The notes beneath the pieces are model-generated. The model ran no database searches. It was not told the DNA's origin and saw only the letters and a program-made list of their open reading frames with translations. A stretch of 64,000 nt of DNA. Origin: Sphingomonas sp. BAUL-RG-20F-R05-02. GTDB taxonomy: Bacteria; Pseudomonadota; Alphaproteobacteria; Sphingomonadales; Sphingomonadaceae. Location: assembly GCF_022662305.1 (NCBI RefSeq), contig NZ_JAKNQH010000002.1, positions 372,001 through 436,000 of the forward strand, read 5' to 3'. Positions within the stretch are counted from its first letter, which is position 1. Each line of letters begins with the position of its first letter. The position numbers were made by a program, and so were the translations under genes. Of the stretch, positions 1 through 8,710 are shown piece after piece.

Positions 1-155
1 CTGCGATCCTATGCAAGTCCCGATGACACCTGCCGTTCTTGGCCAAGGTTACACGCTGCGTAGAATCCCCTAGTTTACGAATCGATCACGATTACGCAGA
101 CTGGGGAATTAGGCCGATCCGGACGTACTCCGGCGTAATGCGTAGCTGGGGACAT

Positions 156-641
156 ATGGGAACGACCGTTACGACCAATGCGGCTAAAATGGCCGAAAAC
201 TGGCGTGTGGCGATGACGGCACTGTGCAACCAGTTCCTGACGATGCACCGTGCCGTGTCCGAAGTCGCCAGCCTCGGTCCGACGGAGACGTTGATTTTCC
301 TTACGATTTCCGTCGCGAACGTGCAACGCCTAATGCGAGAACGCGCCATTCCGGCGCAAATGTGCGGTATCGAGCCGCTTCCGCGGGAATGGGTCGTGCC
401 GATCTCACGCAACGCGATCGCCTCGGCGACCGGCCTGCCGCGCGAGACGGTGCGTCGCCAGGTGGCCAAGATGATAGCGCGCGGCCTGCTGGTGGACGAT
501 CCGCGCGGTGGGGTCACACCGCAACCCGATATCATCACGAGCGGCGGTTTCGAGCCGATCCTGGAAGGCCTGATGACCGAATTCGCACGCACCATGGAGG
601 TGCTGTGCCGGACCGGTGCGATCTCGATCCGGCACGATTAG
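156..641 (+). CDS. Winged-helix DNA-binding protein (Crp/MarR-like HTH)
   Basis: A protein of about 161 residues with a helix-turn-helix near residues 85–125 (SRNAIASATGLPRETVRRQV, then a turn and MIARGLLV), the pattern of Crp- or MarR-type winged helices. No cyclic-nucleotide or ligand domain is recognisable in the N-terminal half, so the signal it senses is unknown. The frame stays open upstream to a TTG at 39 and an ATG at 138. I chose the ATG at 156 because a GGGGAC purine stretch lies just before it; the start is uncertain. Its function is probably transcriptional regulation (inference from the motif only). Confidence 0.6.
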   Translation: MGTTVTTNAAKMAENWRVAMTALCNQFLTMHRAVSEVASLGPTETLIFLTISVANVQRLMRERAIPAQMCGIEPLPREWVVPISRNAIASATGLPRETVRRQVAKMIARGLLVDDPRGGVTPQPDIITSGGFEPILEGLMTEFARTMEVLCRTGAISIRHD

Positions 642-643
642 GG

Positions 644-955
644 TCACGCCTCGACGGTCAGCGCCTCGACGGTGATCCGCGCCACGCCGTCGGTCTGCAC
701 AATGTCCGTTACCACCAGATCGGCGAGGAGATGATCGCGCAGCGCGATTTCTGCCTCCGGCACATCCGCGAGCCAGCGATCGAGCGCGGCACTCGTCGCT
801 GCCTGTAACCACAGTGTGTGTCGCGCACCCGCGAAGGTCGCGCTCGCCCAGCGCACCCAGGTTGCATCGACGATCGTCACCGCACAGCCGGCGCCGGCCG
901 CGTGTGCGAGCAGCCCGCGCTCGAGCCGCGCACCTGCATCGGGACCGCGGCTCAT
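644..955 (-). CDS. Conserved hypothetical protein (103 aa)
   Basis: A 103-residue soluble protein with no motif I recognise. It is alanine-rich in the N-terminal half and has alternating hydrophobic (beta-like) stretches at the C-terminus. Its ATG overlaps the stop of the upstream 58-residue gene by four bases (ATGA), so the two are translationally coupled. They are transcribed divergently from the S24 repressor gene, from a region carrying a LexA-type box, so damage-inducible expression is possible. It converges on the winged-helix gene that ends at 641, two bases away. No function is proposed. Confidence 0.6.
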   Translation of the reverse strand: MSRGPDAGARLERGLLAHAAGAGCAVTIVDATWVRWASATFAGARHTLWLQAATSAALDRWLADVPEAEIALRDHLLADLVVTDIVQTDGVARITVEALTVEA

Positions 956-1128
956 CGTGCATCGCTTTGCGCAATATATGCCTCGATCCGGGCAATCATA
1001 CGCGCGCCGGGTTCGCGACCACGCCGCAGATCGTGCACTAGCCGTGGGTCCCGCACCGCTTCGCGCCCGAACCGCGTCGGCGCCATTGACGTCGCCTTGA
1101 GATACCGATCGATCTTTCGCAAAATCAT
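952..1128 (-). CDS. Small basic conserved protein (58 aa)
   Basis: A 58-codon gene starting at the ATG at 1128, preceded by an excellent ribosome binding site (GAGGAGG, about seven bases upstream). The product begins MILRKIDRYL and contains TRFGREAVRDPRLVHDLRRG, then an EPGARMIARIEAYI-like helix. This resembles a short Cro/HTH-type fold in which one helix would read DNA, as in small sphingomonad proteins of this shape. It overlaps the 103-residue gene by four bases. The distance from its start to the LexA-type box is about 29 bases, so the box would lie in its promoter or leader. The gene is real by RBS and coupling; the DNA-binding role is inference. Confidence 0.65.
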   Translation of the reverse strand: MILRKIDRYLKATSMAPTRFGREAVRDPRLVHDLRRGREPGARMIARIEAYIAQSDAR

Positions 1129-1156
1129 CACTGCCCGCCTCCTCGACTCAGCTTAT

Positions 1157-1171
1157 GTTCTTGTTCTGTTC
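1157..1171. promoter_or_regulatory. Alphaproteobacterial LexA (SOS) box, GTTC-N7-GTTC
   Basis: The sequence GTTCTTGTTCTGTTC has the direct-repeat form GTTC-N7-GTTC known for LexA of Alphaproteobacteria, with a third GTTC inside the spacer. It lies between the divergent 58-residue gene (start 1128) and the S24-family regulator (start about 1218), where it could control either or both. Confidence 0.6.
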
Positions 1172-1188
1172 TTGCATTTCCAACTTGT

Positions 1189-1204
1189 CTAGGAAATTTC
1201 CTAG
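1189..1204. promoter_or_regulatory. Perfect 16-bp palindromic operator candidate
   Basis: CTAGGAAATTTCCTAG is a perfect inverted repeat ending 13 bases before the S24-family regulator's start codon at 1218. Its position at the ribosome binding site or promoter exit suggests an autoregulatory operator for that repressor. This is inference from symmetry and position. Confidence 0.55.
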
Positions 1205-1217
1205 GGTATGGTCGGGC

Positions 1218-1847
1218 ATGATGACGCCGGATCCCCGGACGCGATTGGCAGCGTTGGTCGCCGAACACGGGCAGAGCTATACCGCGCTCTCGCGGATGCT
1301 TCGCCGCAACGACGCATATCTCCAGCAATATGTGAAACGGGGTTCACCGCGTGTTCTGGCCGAGAGCGACCGACGCCGGCTCGCAGCGTTCTTCCGGGTC
1401 GACGAGACCGAACTTGGCGGGCACCCCCCTGCGGTGAAGACGACGACGATACGGCGGCTCGATGTAGAGGCTTCGGCCGGGCCGGGCGCGCTTGTCGAGG
1501 AGGATCGCGCGCTCGGCGCGACATATTTCGACACGCGGCTGCTCGCGCAACTCGGCGTGCGGGCGGAAGACGCGGCCGAGATCCGGGCGCGCGGGACATC
1601 CATGGCGCCGCTGATCCAGGATGGTGACCTGATGCTGGTCGACCAGCGCGATCGGCGCGTGCAGGATCAGGCGGCGGTGTTCGTCATCCGGCTCGACGGC
1701 GTACTGATGGTGAAGCGGGTCGCTCGCGTCGGCACGATATTGCACATTACCAGCGACAATCCGGACGCGCCGACGGTCGCCTACCAGGCTGGCGACCGAA
1801 TCGACATTGTCGGCCGCGTCGTCTGGCTATCGCGCGCGTTACGCTAG
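1218..1847 (+). CDS. S24-family LexA/CI-like transcriptional regulator
   Basis: About 209 residues. The N-terminal part (residues 1–60) is a helical DNA-binding region of the type in small S24 repressors (YTALSRMLRRNDAYLQQYV). The C-terminal part (about 110–205) is a signal-peptidase-like S24 domain with the serine motif RGTSMAPLIQDGD and the downstream lysine in LDGVLMVKRV. These are the Ser–Lys pair used for self-cleavage or latent protease activity in LexA and CI. The canonical Ala-Gly cleavage site is not obvious; a SAGPGAL stretch sits between the domains. The start is the ATG at 1218 or the adjacent one at 1221; the open frame upstream runs through the palindromic operator, so a longer start is unlikely. 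Confidence 0.8.
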   Translation: MMTPDPRTRLAALVAEHGQSYTALSRMLRRNDAYLQQYVKRGSPRVLAESDRRRLAAFFRVDETELGGHPPAVKTTTIRRLDVEASAGPGALVEEDRALGATYFDTRLLAQLGVRAEDAAEIRARGTSMAPLIQDGDLMLVDQRDRRVQDQAAVFVIRLDGVLMVKRVARVGTILHITSDNPDAPTVAYQAGDRIDIVGRVVWLSRALR

Positions 1848-1848
1848 C

Positions 1849-2025
1849 TCACCGTCTACGGTCGATCACCCAGATCGCGATCGCCATGCCGATCCCCGCA
1901 CCGATGCCGAGCAGGAAACCTTTGGTCGGCTCGCCCAGGAACAACCCGACCATCGCGCCCCCGATCGCACCGATCGCGATCAGCACGCCGCCCGCCGCAG
2001 GATTGTTGGAGGGTTCCGGTGTCAT
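1849..2025 (-). CDS. Small glycine-rich membrane protein (58 aa)
   Basis: A 58-residue protein beginning MTPEPSNNPAAGGV, with two hydrophobic, glycine-spaced segments (about 12–31 and 35–54) joined by a GEPTKG turn and ending in DRRR. It looks like a two-helix inner-membrane hairpin of glycine-zipper type. A GGCAGGGCGG purine-rich stretch precedes the ATG. It converges with the S24 regulator gene, one base apart. No function can be assigned. Confidence 0.6.
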   Translation of the reverse strand: MTPEPSNNPAAGGVLIAIGAIGGAMVGLFLGEPTKGFLLGIGAGIGMAIAIWVIDRRR

Positions 2026-2198
2026 CGCACCGCCCTGCCATGTCCCGTCGCCGGACGCCAGAGTCTCGTCGTGGGACCGGCGGAACGGCGCGGCATCGAG
2101 CCGTTTACCATCGTCGCACGCGCGCGGCCGTGTTTCAGCGCGCTTGGCACGCCGCGTGTTACGGGCGTTCGGCGCGTTGGTTGCGAAAAGGATCTTCG

Positions 2199-2411
2199 AT
2201 GTCGTATTTGCCATGGCTGGAGGATCGCCGCGATGTCGTCGATGCCGCAACGCTGATCGCCGCGTTCGGGGACGATGCCGGGTTTCAGGCGGCCGCGCGT
2301 GCCGATCGCAGCCGCGATCTCGGCAACCACATCCACTTCTGCCGCTGGCGCCAGATCGAGCGTTTGATCGTTTTGATGTCGGTTGAACGCGCCGTCGGCA
2401 CGGTCCACTGA
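2199..2411 (+). CDS. Small conserved hypothetical protein (70 aa)
   Basis: A 70-residue soluble protein starting MSYLPWLEDRRDVVDAA, with AARADRSRDLGN followed by an HFCRWRQIERLIVLM helix. The ATG at 2199 has an AAAAGGA ribosome binding site seven bases upstream. The composition (Arg/Asp-rich, a single Cys beside His) and codon usage fit a real gene, and I have the impression of a conserved small sphingomonad protein, which I cannot verify here. It sits 64 bases upstream of tamA on the same strand and may share its transcript. Its function is unknown. Confidence 0.6.
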   Translation: MSYLPWLEDRRDVVDAATLIAAFGDDAGFQAAARADRSRDLGNHIHFCRWRQIERLIVLMSVERAVGTVH

Positions 2412-2475
2412 TCCAGACGGATCCGGGGCGATAAGCCCTTGTTGGGCGGACGATTGCCGGGCTAGGACAACCGAC

Positions 2476-4434
2476 ATGACGTTGTCGCTCGGGCAGCGGG
2501 GCGCGGCGTGTGGCGCTACCGCCTTTTTGCTGGTGCTTGCCTGCCCGGTCGCCCGTGCGCAGCAAACCCCGCCCGACCCGGCACCGCCAACTGATCCAAC
2601 GCTCGATCCGCATTCGCCGCTTGCACCCTTGCCGGGGCTCGGCGTCGACTGGCCCGATCTCGGCGCGGGCAGCGGCGACAGCAATGTCAAGCCACAGGCG
2701 GTGACCGGCGATACGCGCTACACGTACCGCATCGATGGCATCGACGGCATCGCCTCGACGTTGCTCCACCAACGCTTCGACCAGCTGTCCACGCTCAACA
2801 CCCATGACGGGCAGCCCGCCAACGCCGCGCAACTCGATCGGCGCGCGCGCGAGGATGCCGCGTTGCTCACGGGTCTGCTGCGCGCCGAGGGCTATTACGA
2901 CGCCGCCGTCACCACCCGCGTCGAAGCGGGAAGCAGCCGCCCGCTCGTCATCCTCGACGCAGACCCGGGCGCGCTCTACACGTTCGGGGGCGTCAGCCTG
3001 ACCGGACTGGATGCGACCGGCGACAAGGCGGAAGCGTTACGCGCCGCCTTCGGCATCAAGGCGGGTGATCCGGTCAACGCAGACAAGATCGCTGCGGGCG
3101 AAACGGCGCTGCGGACCACCATCGGCAGACGCGGCTTCCCGTTCGCGGTGGTCGGCGATCCGGCGATCGTGGTGGATCATGCCGCCCACACCGCGACGCT
3201 GGCGATGACGGTCGCGCCCGGAACGTCGCGCCTGTTCGGCAAGGTCGTGGTGCCGCCAGGCAAACAGGTGTTCGACGCCGCACATATCGCCGAGATCGCC
3301 CGGTTCGAGCCCGGCAAACCCTTCGACGATACCGCGCTCGCCGATCTGCGCCGCGCACTGATCCAGACCTCGCTGGTGTCGAGCGTGACGATCAAGCCGG
3401 TCGACGACGTCGATCCCGCGCTCGTCGACATCTCTGTCGCGACCGAACCGGCGCCGCCACGCACGGTTGCGGGCGAACTCGGCTACGGCACCGGCGAAGG
3501 CGCGCGCGCGGAAGTGAGCTGGACGCACCGCAACCTGTTCCCGCCGGAAGGCGCGCTGATCCTGCGCGGGGTACTCGGCACGCAGGAGCAGTTGGCGGGC
3601 GCGACCTATCGCCGCAACAACTTCCACGGCCGCGACCGGGTGCTGACGTTCCAGGCGACCGCCTCCAACCTCAAGCGCACCGCCTATGAGGCAAAGGCGC
3701 TATCGCTGACCGGTACGCTGGAGCGGCAGACCAACATCTTCTTTCAGAAGAAATGGACATGGTCGATCGGGTCCGAACTCACCGCGTCGGACGAACGCGA
3801 CGTGATCCTCTCGACCGGCGCACCGCGCCGGCGCACCTATTTCATCGGCGCATTGCCGACGACGCTCAGTTACGACGGGTCAGACGATCTGCTCAATCCT
3901 TCGCGCGGGTTCCGGCTGGCTGGGCGGTTGTCGCCGGAGGTGTCGCTTGAGAATCACGTATTCGGCTATGCGCGGCTGCAATTCGATGCGAGCGCGTACA
4001 AGCAGGCGGCCAAGGGTGTGGTGGTGGCGGGCCGCATCCGACTCGGCACGATCGCCGGCGCGCCGCGCGATGCGATCGCGCCGTCGCGGCGCTTCTATTC
4101 GGGCGGCGGCGCGTCGGTGCGCGGCTATGGCTATCAGGATATCGGCCCGCGCGACCCGAACAACGATCCGATCGGCGGACGCTCGCTCAGCGAGTTTTCG
4201 CTTGAGGCGCGGGTCAAGACGTTCGGCGCGTTCGGCGTGGTGCCGTTCTTCGATGGCGGCAACATCTACACCACGCCGCTGCCGAAGCTGACCGGCTTCC
4301 GCTATGGCGCCGGCTTGGGCGTGCGCTATTATTCCAACTTCGGCCCGATCCGGATCGACGTCGGCACGCCGGTCAACCCTGCGAGGGGTGATCCACGCAT
4401 CGCGGTGTACGTCTCGCTGGGACAGGCGTTTTGA
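2476..4434 (+). CDS. tamA: TamA, outer-membrane BamA/Omp85-family assembly protein
   Basis: A 652-residue Omp85-family protein. It has a signal peptide (hydrophobic TAFLLVLACPVARAQ, cleaved about residue 28), a Pro-rich linker, POTRA domains over about 70–330, and a C-terminal 16-strand-type barrel from about 340 with the family's terminal segments (FYSGGGASVRGYGYQ and GGRSLSEFSLEARV). The RGYGYQ motif matches the conserved VRGY/RGF lock region of Omp85 barrels. TamA works with TamB to insert autotransporters and other outer-membrane proteins. The immediately overlapping tamB supports TamA over BamA. I set the start at the ATG at 2476, where the signal peptide begins; an in-frame ATG at 2383 would bury it. 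Confidence 0.9.
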   Translation: MTLSLGQRGAACGATAFLLVLACPVARAQQTPPDPAPPTDPTLDPHSPLAPLPGLGVDWPDLGAGSGDSNVKPQAVTGDTRYTYRIDGIDGIASTLLHQRFDQLSTLNTHDGQPANAAQLDRRAREDAALLTGLLRAEGYYDAAVTTRVEAGSSRPLVILDADPGALYTFGGVSLTGLDATGDKAEALRAAFGIKAGDPVNADKIAAGETALRTTIGRRGFPFAVVGDPAIVVDHAAHTATLAMTVAPGTSRLFGKVVVPPGKQVFDAAHIAEIARFEPGKPFDDTALADLRRALIQTSLVSSVTIKPVDDVDPALVDISVATEPAPPRTVAGELGYGTGEGARAEVSWTHRNLFPPEGALILRGVLGTQEQLAGATYRRNNFHGRDRVLTFQATASNLKRTAYEAKALSLTGTLERQTNIFFQKKWTWSIGSELTASDERDVILSTGAPRRRTYFIGALPTTLSYDGSDDLLNPSRGFRLAGRLSPEVSLENHVFGYARLQFDASAYKQAAKGVVVAGRIRLGTIAGAPRDAIAPSRRFYSGGGASVRGYGYQDIGPRDPNNDPIGGRSLSEFSLEARVKTFGAFGVVPFFDGGNIYTTPLPKLTGFRYGAGLGVRYYSNFGPIRIDVGTPVNPARGDPRIAVYVSLGQAF

Positions 4435-7400
4435 GCGAAGATCGCGTTCCGATCGAATCGGACGAGCCCCCCGCCCCGCGCCCACGGCAAAGCTGGCAGC
4501 GGCGGATCGTGACCGCGCTGGCGCTGCTGCTCGCGGTGCTGACGCTGGGTATCGTCACGCTCGATTCCGATATCGGCCATCGCTTCGTCGTCAACAGAAT
4601 CGGCGCGCTGCGCCCTGCCAACGGGCTGCGCTACAGCATCGGGCGGATCGACGGCTCGCTGTTCGGCCGCGCACGGTTGGTCGATGTCCGGTTGCGCGAC
4701 CCGAAAGGGCTGGTACTCTACGTGCCGCGCGCTGAGCTGAACTGGACGCCGCTCGCCTGGCTGCACAACCGGCTCGACATCACCAGTCTCATCATCCCGC
4801 AGGCGCGCCTGTTCAAGCTGCCGCAGCCGACCCCGACCGGACGCACCGGCCCGATCCTGCCTGGCTTCGACATCCACATCGGCACGCTGCGCGTCGATCG
4901 GTTGAGCGTCGCGCCCGCCATCACCGGCACGCCGCGGCGTGGCCGTCTGTTCGGCCATGCGGACATTCGCGGCGGCCGCGCGCTGGTCGATCTCGATGCG
5001 GTGGTAGCGGGCAGCGACACGCTGCGACTCAAACTCGACGCGCAACCCGACCGCGACCGATTCGGCATGGACCTCCACGCGCGCGGCACCGCCAGCGGAG
5101 TGCTCGCCAAGGCGATCGGTTTCGCGCAACCGATCGCGGCGGACGTGCATGGGGCCGGTCGCTGGAGCGCGTGGCGCGGGCGCGCGGTTGCCGATGTCGG
5201 TACGACGCGGCTGGCCGACCTCACGCTTGGCAATCGCAGCGGCGCCTATACGCTGGCTGGCACGCTTACCGTCGCGCCGCTCGCACACGGCAAGGTGCAA
5301 CGGCTGACCGCGCCACGCATCGCGGTCAACGGCGATGCCACGCTCGCCGACCGGCGGCTGACCGGCGCGCTTGACCTGCACTCGGCCGCGCTTGCGATCC
5401 ACGGCGAGGGCGCGCTCGACTTGGCGGCCAGTGCGTTCCGCGACGTGCGGGTGCGTGCGCGGTTGCTGCAACCCGCCGTCTTGTTCGCCAACATGTCCGG
5501 CCGTGCCATCGAATTGCGCATGATCCTCGACGGTGCGTTCGCAACGGCCGCGTTCGAGTACCGCCTGACGGCGGAGCGTATGATGTTCGGCGATACCGGA
5601 TTCGACACTGTCCGCGCCGCCGGCAAGGGGCATTTCTCGAAAGCACCGGTGATCGTACCAATCCGGCTCGCGGCGGCGCGCGTCACCGGGGTTGGCGATG
5701 TGGCGGGCGGCATCCTGCGCAACCTGTCGATCGAAGGCATTCTGCGCGTCACCTCCAAGCTCGTCACCGGCGACGATCTGCGGCTGGTCTCCGACAAGCT
5801 CAACGGCCGCGCGTCGCTGGTGGTGGATCTCACCAACGGCCACTTCGAAATCGGCCTCAACGGCGGTCTGTCGCGCTATCTCATTCCCGGCCTCGGCCTG
5901 GTCGAGGTCAATTCCATGCTCCACGTCGTGCCCGGCCCGGACGGCCACGGCACCCGCGTGATCGGCAAGGGGTCCGCACGGGTGCTGCGGCTCGACAACG
6001 GCTTCTTCCGCTCGCTGGCCGGGGGCTTGCCGACCATCGTCACCAACCTCGAACGCACCACCGACGGCGTGCTGCACTTCACCAATCTGGTGCTGACCGG
6101 ACCGCAGATCCGCATCACCGGCGCCGGCATCCGGCGGCGCGACGGCACCTTCCATTTCGAAGGCGTCGGCAGACAGGACAGCTACGGCCCGCTCACGCTC
6201 AAGCTCGACGGCAAGATCGACAAGCCGACGCTCGACCTCGTCTTCCAAAGTCCCAACGAGGCGATGGGGCTGTCAAACGTCGTCGCGCATCTCGATCCGG
6301 TGCCGGCGGGCTTCGCGTTTTCCGCGCATGGCGGATCGCGGCTCGGGCCGTTCGACGGCGCGGGCATGATCCTGCTGCCGCAAGGCGGTCAGGCGGTCAT
6401 CTCGATCGCGCAGCTCAACGTCAGCAACACGCATGCGCACGGCGATCTCGCGATCGTCGATGGCGGCTTCGACGGCAAGCTGAGCGTGACCGGCGGCGGT
6501 ATCGGCGGCGACCTGCTGTTCCACCCGCAGGATACGCACCAGCGTATCGAGGCGCATCTCGACGCCACCGCCGCCCGGCTGGCGCAGGCGGTGAGCGTGC
6601 GACGCGGCCACCTCGATCTCGTCGCGCTGCTCGATCCCGCAGGCACCTCGATCGATGCGACAGCGACGGCTTCGGGCATCCGGCGCGGCGCGCTGACGAT
6701 CGGCCGTACCGCGATCCACGCGGCGTTGCGCGGCGGCACCGGCGAGATCCGCGCCTCCATCGCCGGATCGCGCGGACGTGCGTTCAGCATCCAGAGCGTG
6801 ATCGCGGTTTCGCCCGATCGGTACAGCGTCTCCGCGCAGGGCACGGTCGATCGCAAGCCGCTGCAACTCGTCACCCCGGCCGTGTTCACCCGCGCCGAGG
6901 ATGGCTGGCGGCTCGCGCCGACGAAACTCGCGTTCGCCGGTGGCGCGGCGGATGTGTCCGGCACTTTCACCGGCACCGGCAGCGCGGTCGATGCCACGCT
7001 TGCGAGGATGCCGCTGTCGGTGCTCGACATCGGCTATCCGGGATTGGGCCTTGGCGGCGAAGCGTCGGGTAAGCTGTCGTTCGTGCAGTCGAACGGTGCC
7101 GCGCCTACGGGCAGGATCAACATGACGGTGCGCGGCCTCACCCGCTCCGGTCTCGTTCTGTCGTCGCGTCCGGTCGATGTCGGCATCGCCGGGATCCTCG
7201 AACCCGGCAAGGCGGCGGCACGCGCGGTGGCGGCGAGCGGCGGCCGGACGGTCGGCCGCGCGCAGATGCAGTTGACGCTCGCCCCCGGCGCGGACCTCGC
7301 CGCCCGCGTCGCGCGGGCGCCGCTGTTCGCGCAACTTCGCTACGACGGTCCCGCCGATACTTTGTGGCGGCTGACCGGGATCGAACTGTTCGACCTCAGC

Positions 7401-8603
7401 GGACCGGTGGCGATCGGCGCGGACGTGGGCGGCACGCTCGACAGCCCGCGCATTCGCGGCGTGGTGCAGGCGAATGGCGCCAAGATCGAGAGCGCGACCA
7501 CCGGCACCGTGCTCACCAACGTCGTCGCGAGCGGGCGGTTCGGCGGGTCGCGCCTCGTGCTCGACAAACTCACCGCCGATGCCGGCAAGGGCGGGCGCGT
7601 GACCGGTACCGGCAGCTTCGATCTTGCCGCCGCCCACGGCTTCGGCATCGATCTGGCGGTGCAGGCGCAGAACGCGCTGCTCATCAACCGCGACGATATC
7701 GCCGCCACCGTCACCGGCCCGCTGAGCTTCAAGTCGGACGGTGCCGGCGGCACCATCGCCGGCAAGGTCACGCTGACCAAGAGCCGCTACCGATTGGGAC
7801 AGGCGACCGCCGCCAGCGCGGTGCCGCAACTCAACATCCGTGAGATCAACCTGCCCGGCGGCGGTGAGGAGGACGACGCTCCGCCCAAGCCGTGGAAGCT
7901 CGCGGTACACGCCCATGCCGCCGACAATCTGCTGGTGACGGGTCTCGGCCTGCGCAGCGAATGGTCGGCCGATCTCGACATTGGCGGTGCGCCCGACAAC
8001 CCTGCCATCACCGGTCGCGCCGATCTGGTGCGCGGCGATTACCAGTTTGCCGGGCGCGAGTTTCAGCTCGATCGCGGCAAGATCCTGTTCCAGGGCGAAG
8101 TGCCCGCCAACCCGGCGCTCGACATTGCCGCCAACGCCGATTCGACCGGGCTGTCGGCAACGATCCGCGTCACCGGGCCGGCGCTGAAGCCGGAGATTTC
8201 GTTCACCAGCAACCCGGCGCTGCCAGAGGACGAACTGCTCTCCCGCCTGCTGTTTGGCACGTCGATCACCAATTTGTCCGCGCCCGAGGCGTTGCAATTG
8301 GCCTCGGCGGTGGCGGCGCTCCAGAACGGCAAGGGCGGGCTCGATCCGATCAACGCGGTGCGCCGCGTGGCGGGGCTGGACCGGTTGCGCATCCTGCCCG
8401 CCGATCCGCAGACGGGTGCCGGCACCTCGGTCGCGGCGGGCAAGTACGTGACGCGGCGGCTGTTCGCGGAGATCATCACCGATGGCCAGGGCTATAGCGC
8501 CACGCAGGTCGAGTTTCAGGTGACGCGCTGGCTGTCGGTGCTCTCCACGATTTCGACGCTCGGCCGGCAGAGCGGCAACGTCCGCGTGTCCAAGGACTAT
8601 TAG
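4431..8603 (+). CDS. tamB: TamB, translocation and assembly module protein (DUF490)
   Basis: A 1390-residue periplasm-spanning protein anchored by one N-terminal transmembrane helix (IVTALALLLAVLTLGIV, about residues 24–40). A long repetitive beta-rich body follows, ending in the TamB/DUF490 domain over the last 350 residues (ARVTGPALKPEIS-like, LPEDELLSRLLFG, TSITNLSAPEALQLASAVA). TamB pairs with TamA and is now seen as a lipid-transporting beta-groove bridge. Its TTG start at 4431 overlaps tamA's TGA stop by four bases, so it is translationally coupled. A TTG start is unusual, but the overlap and the position of the membrane helix support it. Confidence 0.88.
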   Translation: MSEDRVPIESDEPPAPRPRQSWQRRIVTALALLLAVLTLGIVTLDSDIGHRFVVNRIGALRPANGLRYSIGRIDGSLFGRARLVDVRLRDPKGLVLYVPRAELNWTPLAWLHNRLDITSLIIPQARLFKLPQPTPTGRTGPILPGFDIHIGTLRVDRLSVAPAITGTPRRGRLFGHADIRGGRALVDLDAVVAGSDTLRLKLDAQPDRDRFGMDLHARGTASGVLAKAIGFAQPIAADVHGAGRWSAWRGRAVADVGTTRLADLTLGNRSGAYTLAGTLTVAPLAHGKVQRLTAPRIAVNGDATLADRRLTGALDLHSAALAIHGEGALDLAASAFRDVRVRARLLQPAVLFANMSGRAIELRMILDGAFATAAFEYRLTAERMMFGDTGFDTVRAAGKGHFSKAPVIVPIRLAAARVTGVGDVAGGILRNLSIEGILRVTSKLVTGDDLRLVSDKLNGRASLVVDLTNGHFEIGLNGGLSRYLIPGLGLVEVNSMLHVVPGPDGHGTRVIGKGSARVLRLDNGFFRSLAGGLPTIVTNLERTTDGVLHFTNLVLTGPQIRITGAGIRRRDGTFHFEGVGRQDSYGPLTLKLDGKIDKPTLDLVFQSPNEAMGLSNVVAHLDPVPAGFAFSAHGGSRLGPFDGAGMILLPQGGQAVISIAQLNVSNTHAHGDLAIVDGGFDGKLSVTGGGIGGDLLFHPQDTHQRIEAHLDATAARLAQAVSVRRGHLDLVALLDPAGTSIDATATASGIRRGALTIGRTAIHAALRGGTGEIRASIAGSRGRAFSIQSVIAVSPDRYSVSAQGTVDRKPLQLVTPAVFTRAEDGWRLAPTKLAFAGGAADVSGTFTGTGSAVDATLARMPLSVLDIGYPGLGLGGEASGKLSFVQSNGAAPTGRINMTVRGLTRSGLVLSSRPVDVGIAGILEPGKAAARAVAASGGRTVGRAQMQLTLAPGADLAARVARAPLFAQLRYDGPADTLWRLTGIELFDLSGPVAIGADVGGTLDSPRIRGVVQANGAKIESATTGTVLTNVVASGRFGGSRLVLDKLTADAGKGGRVTGTGSFDLAAAHGFGIDLAVQAQNALLINRDDIAATVTGPLSFKSDGAGGTIAGKVTLTKSRYRLGQATAASAVPQLNIREINLPGGGEEDDAPPKPWKLAVHAHAADNLLVTGLGLRSEWSADLDIGGAPDNPAITGRADLVRGDYQFAGREFQLDRGKILFQGEVPANPALDIAANADSTGLSATIRVTGPALKPEISFTSNPALPEDELLSRLLFGTSITNLSAPEALQLASAVAALQNGKGGLDPINAVRRVAGLDRLRILPADPQTGAGTSVAAGKYVTRRLFAEIITDGQGYSATQVEFQVTRWLSVLSTISTLGRQSGNVRVSKDY

Positions 8604-8710
8604 CGCGCTAGCCGCTTGATTGTCGGCGCGAAACGGTCGATCGCTGCGCAAACGCCCACCGTACGGTCGCCTACACCGCTGGCCCAACCCTGCTGTTTCC
8701 GGAGTTCCGC

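Noticed and set aside
4329..6248. Minus-strand open frame opposite the tamA–tamB junction
   Set aside because: It spans two confirmed genes on the other strand and has no recognisable domain.
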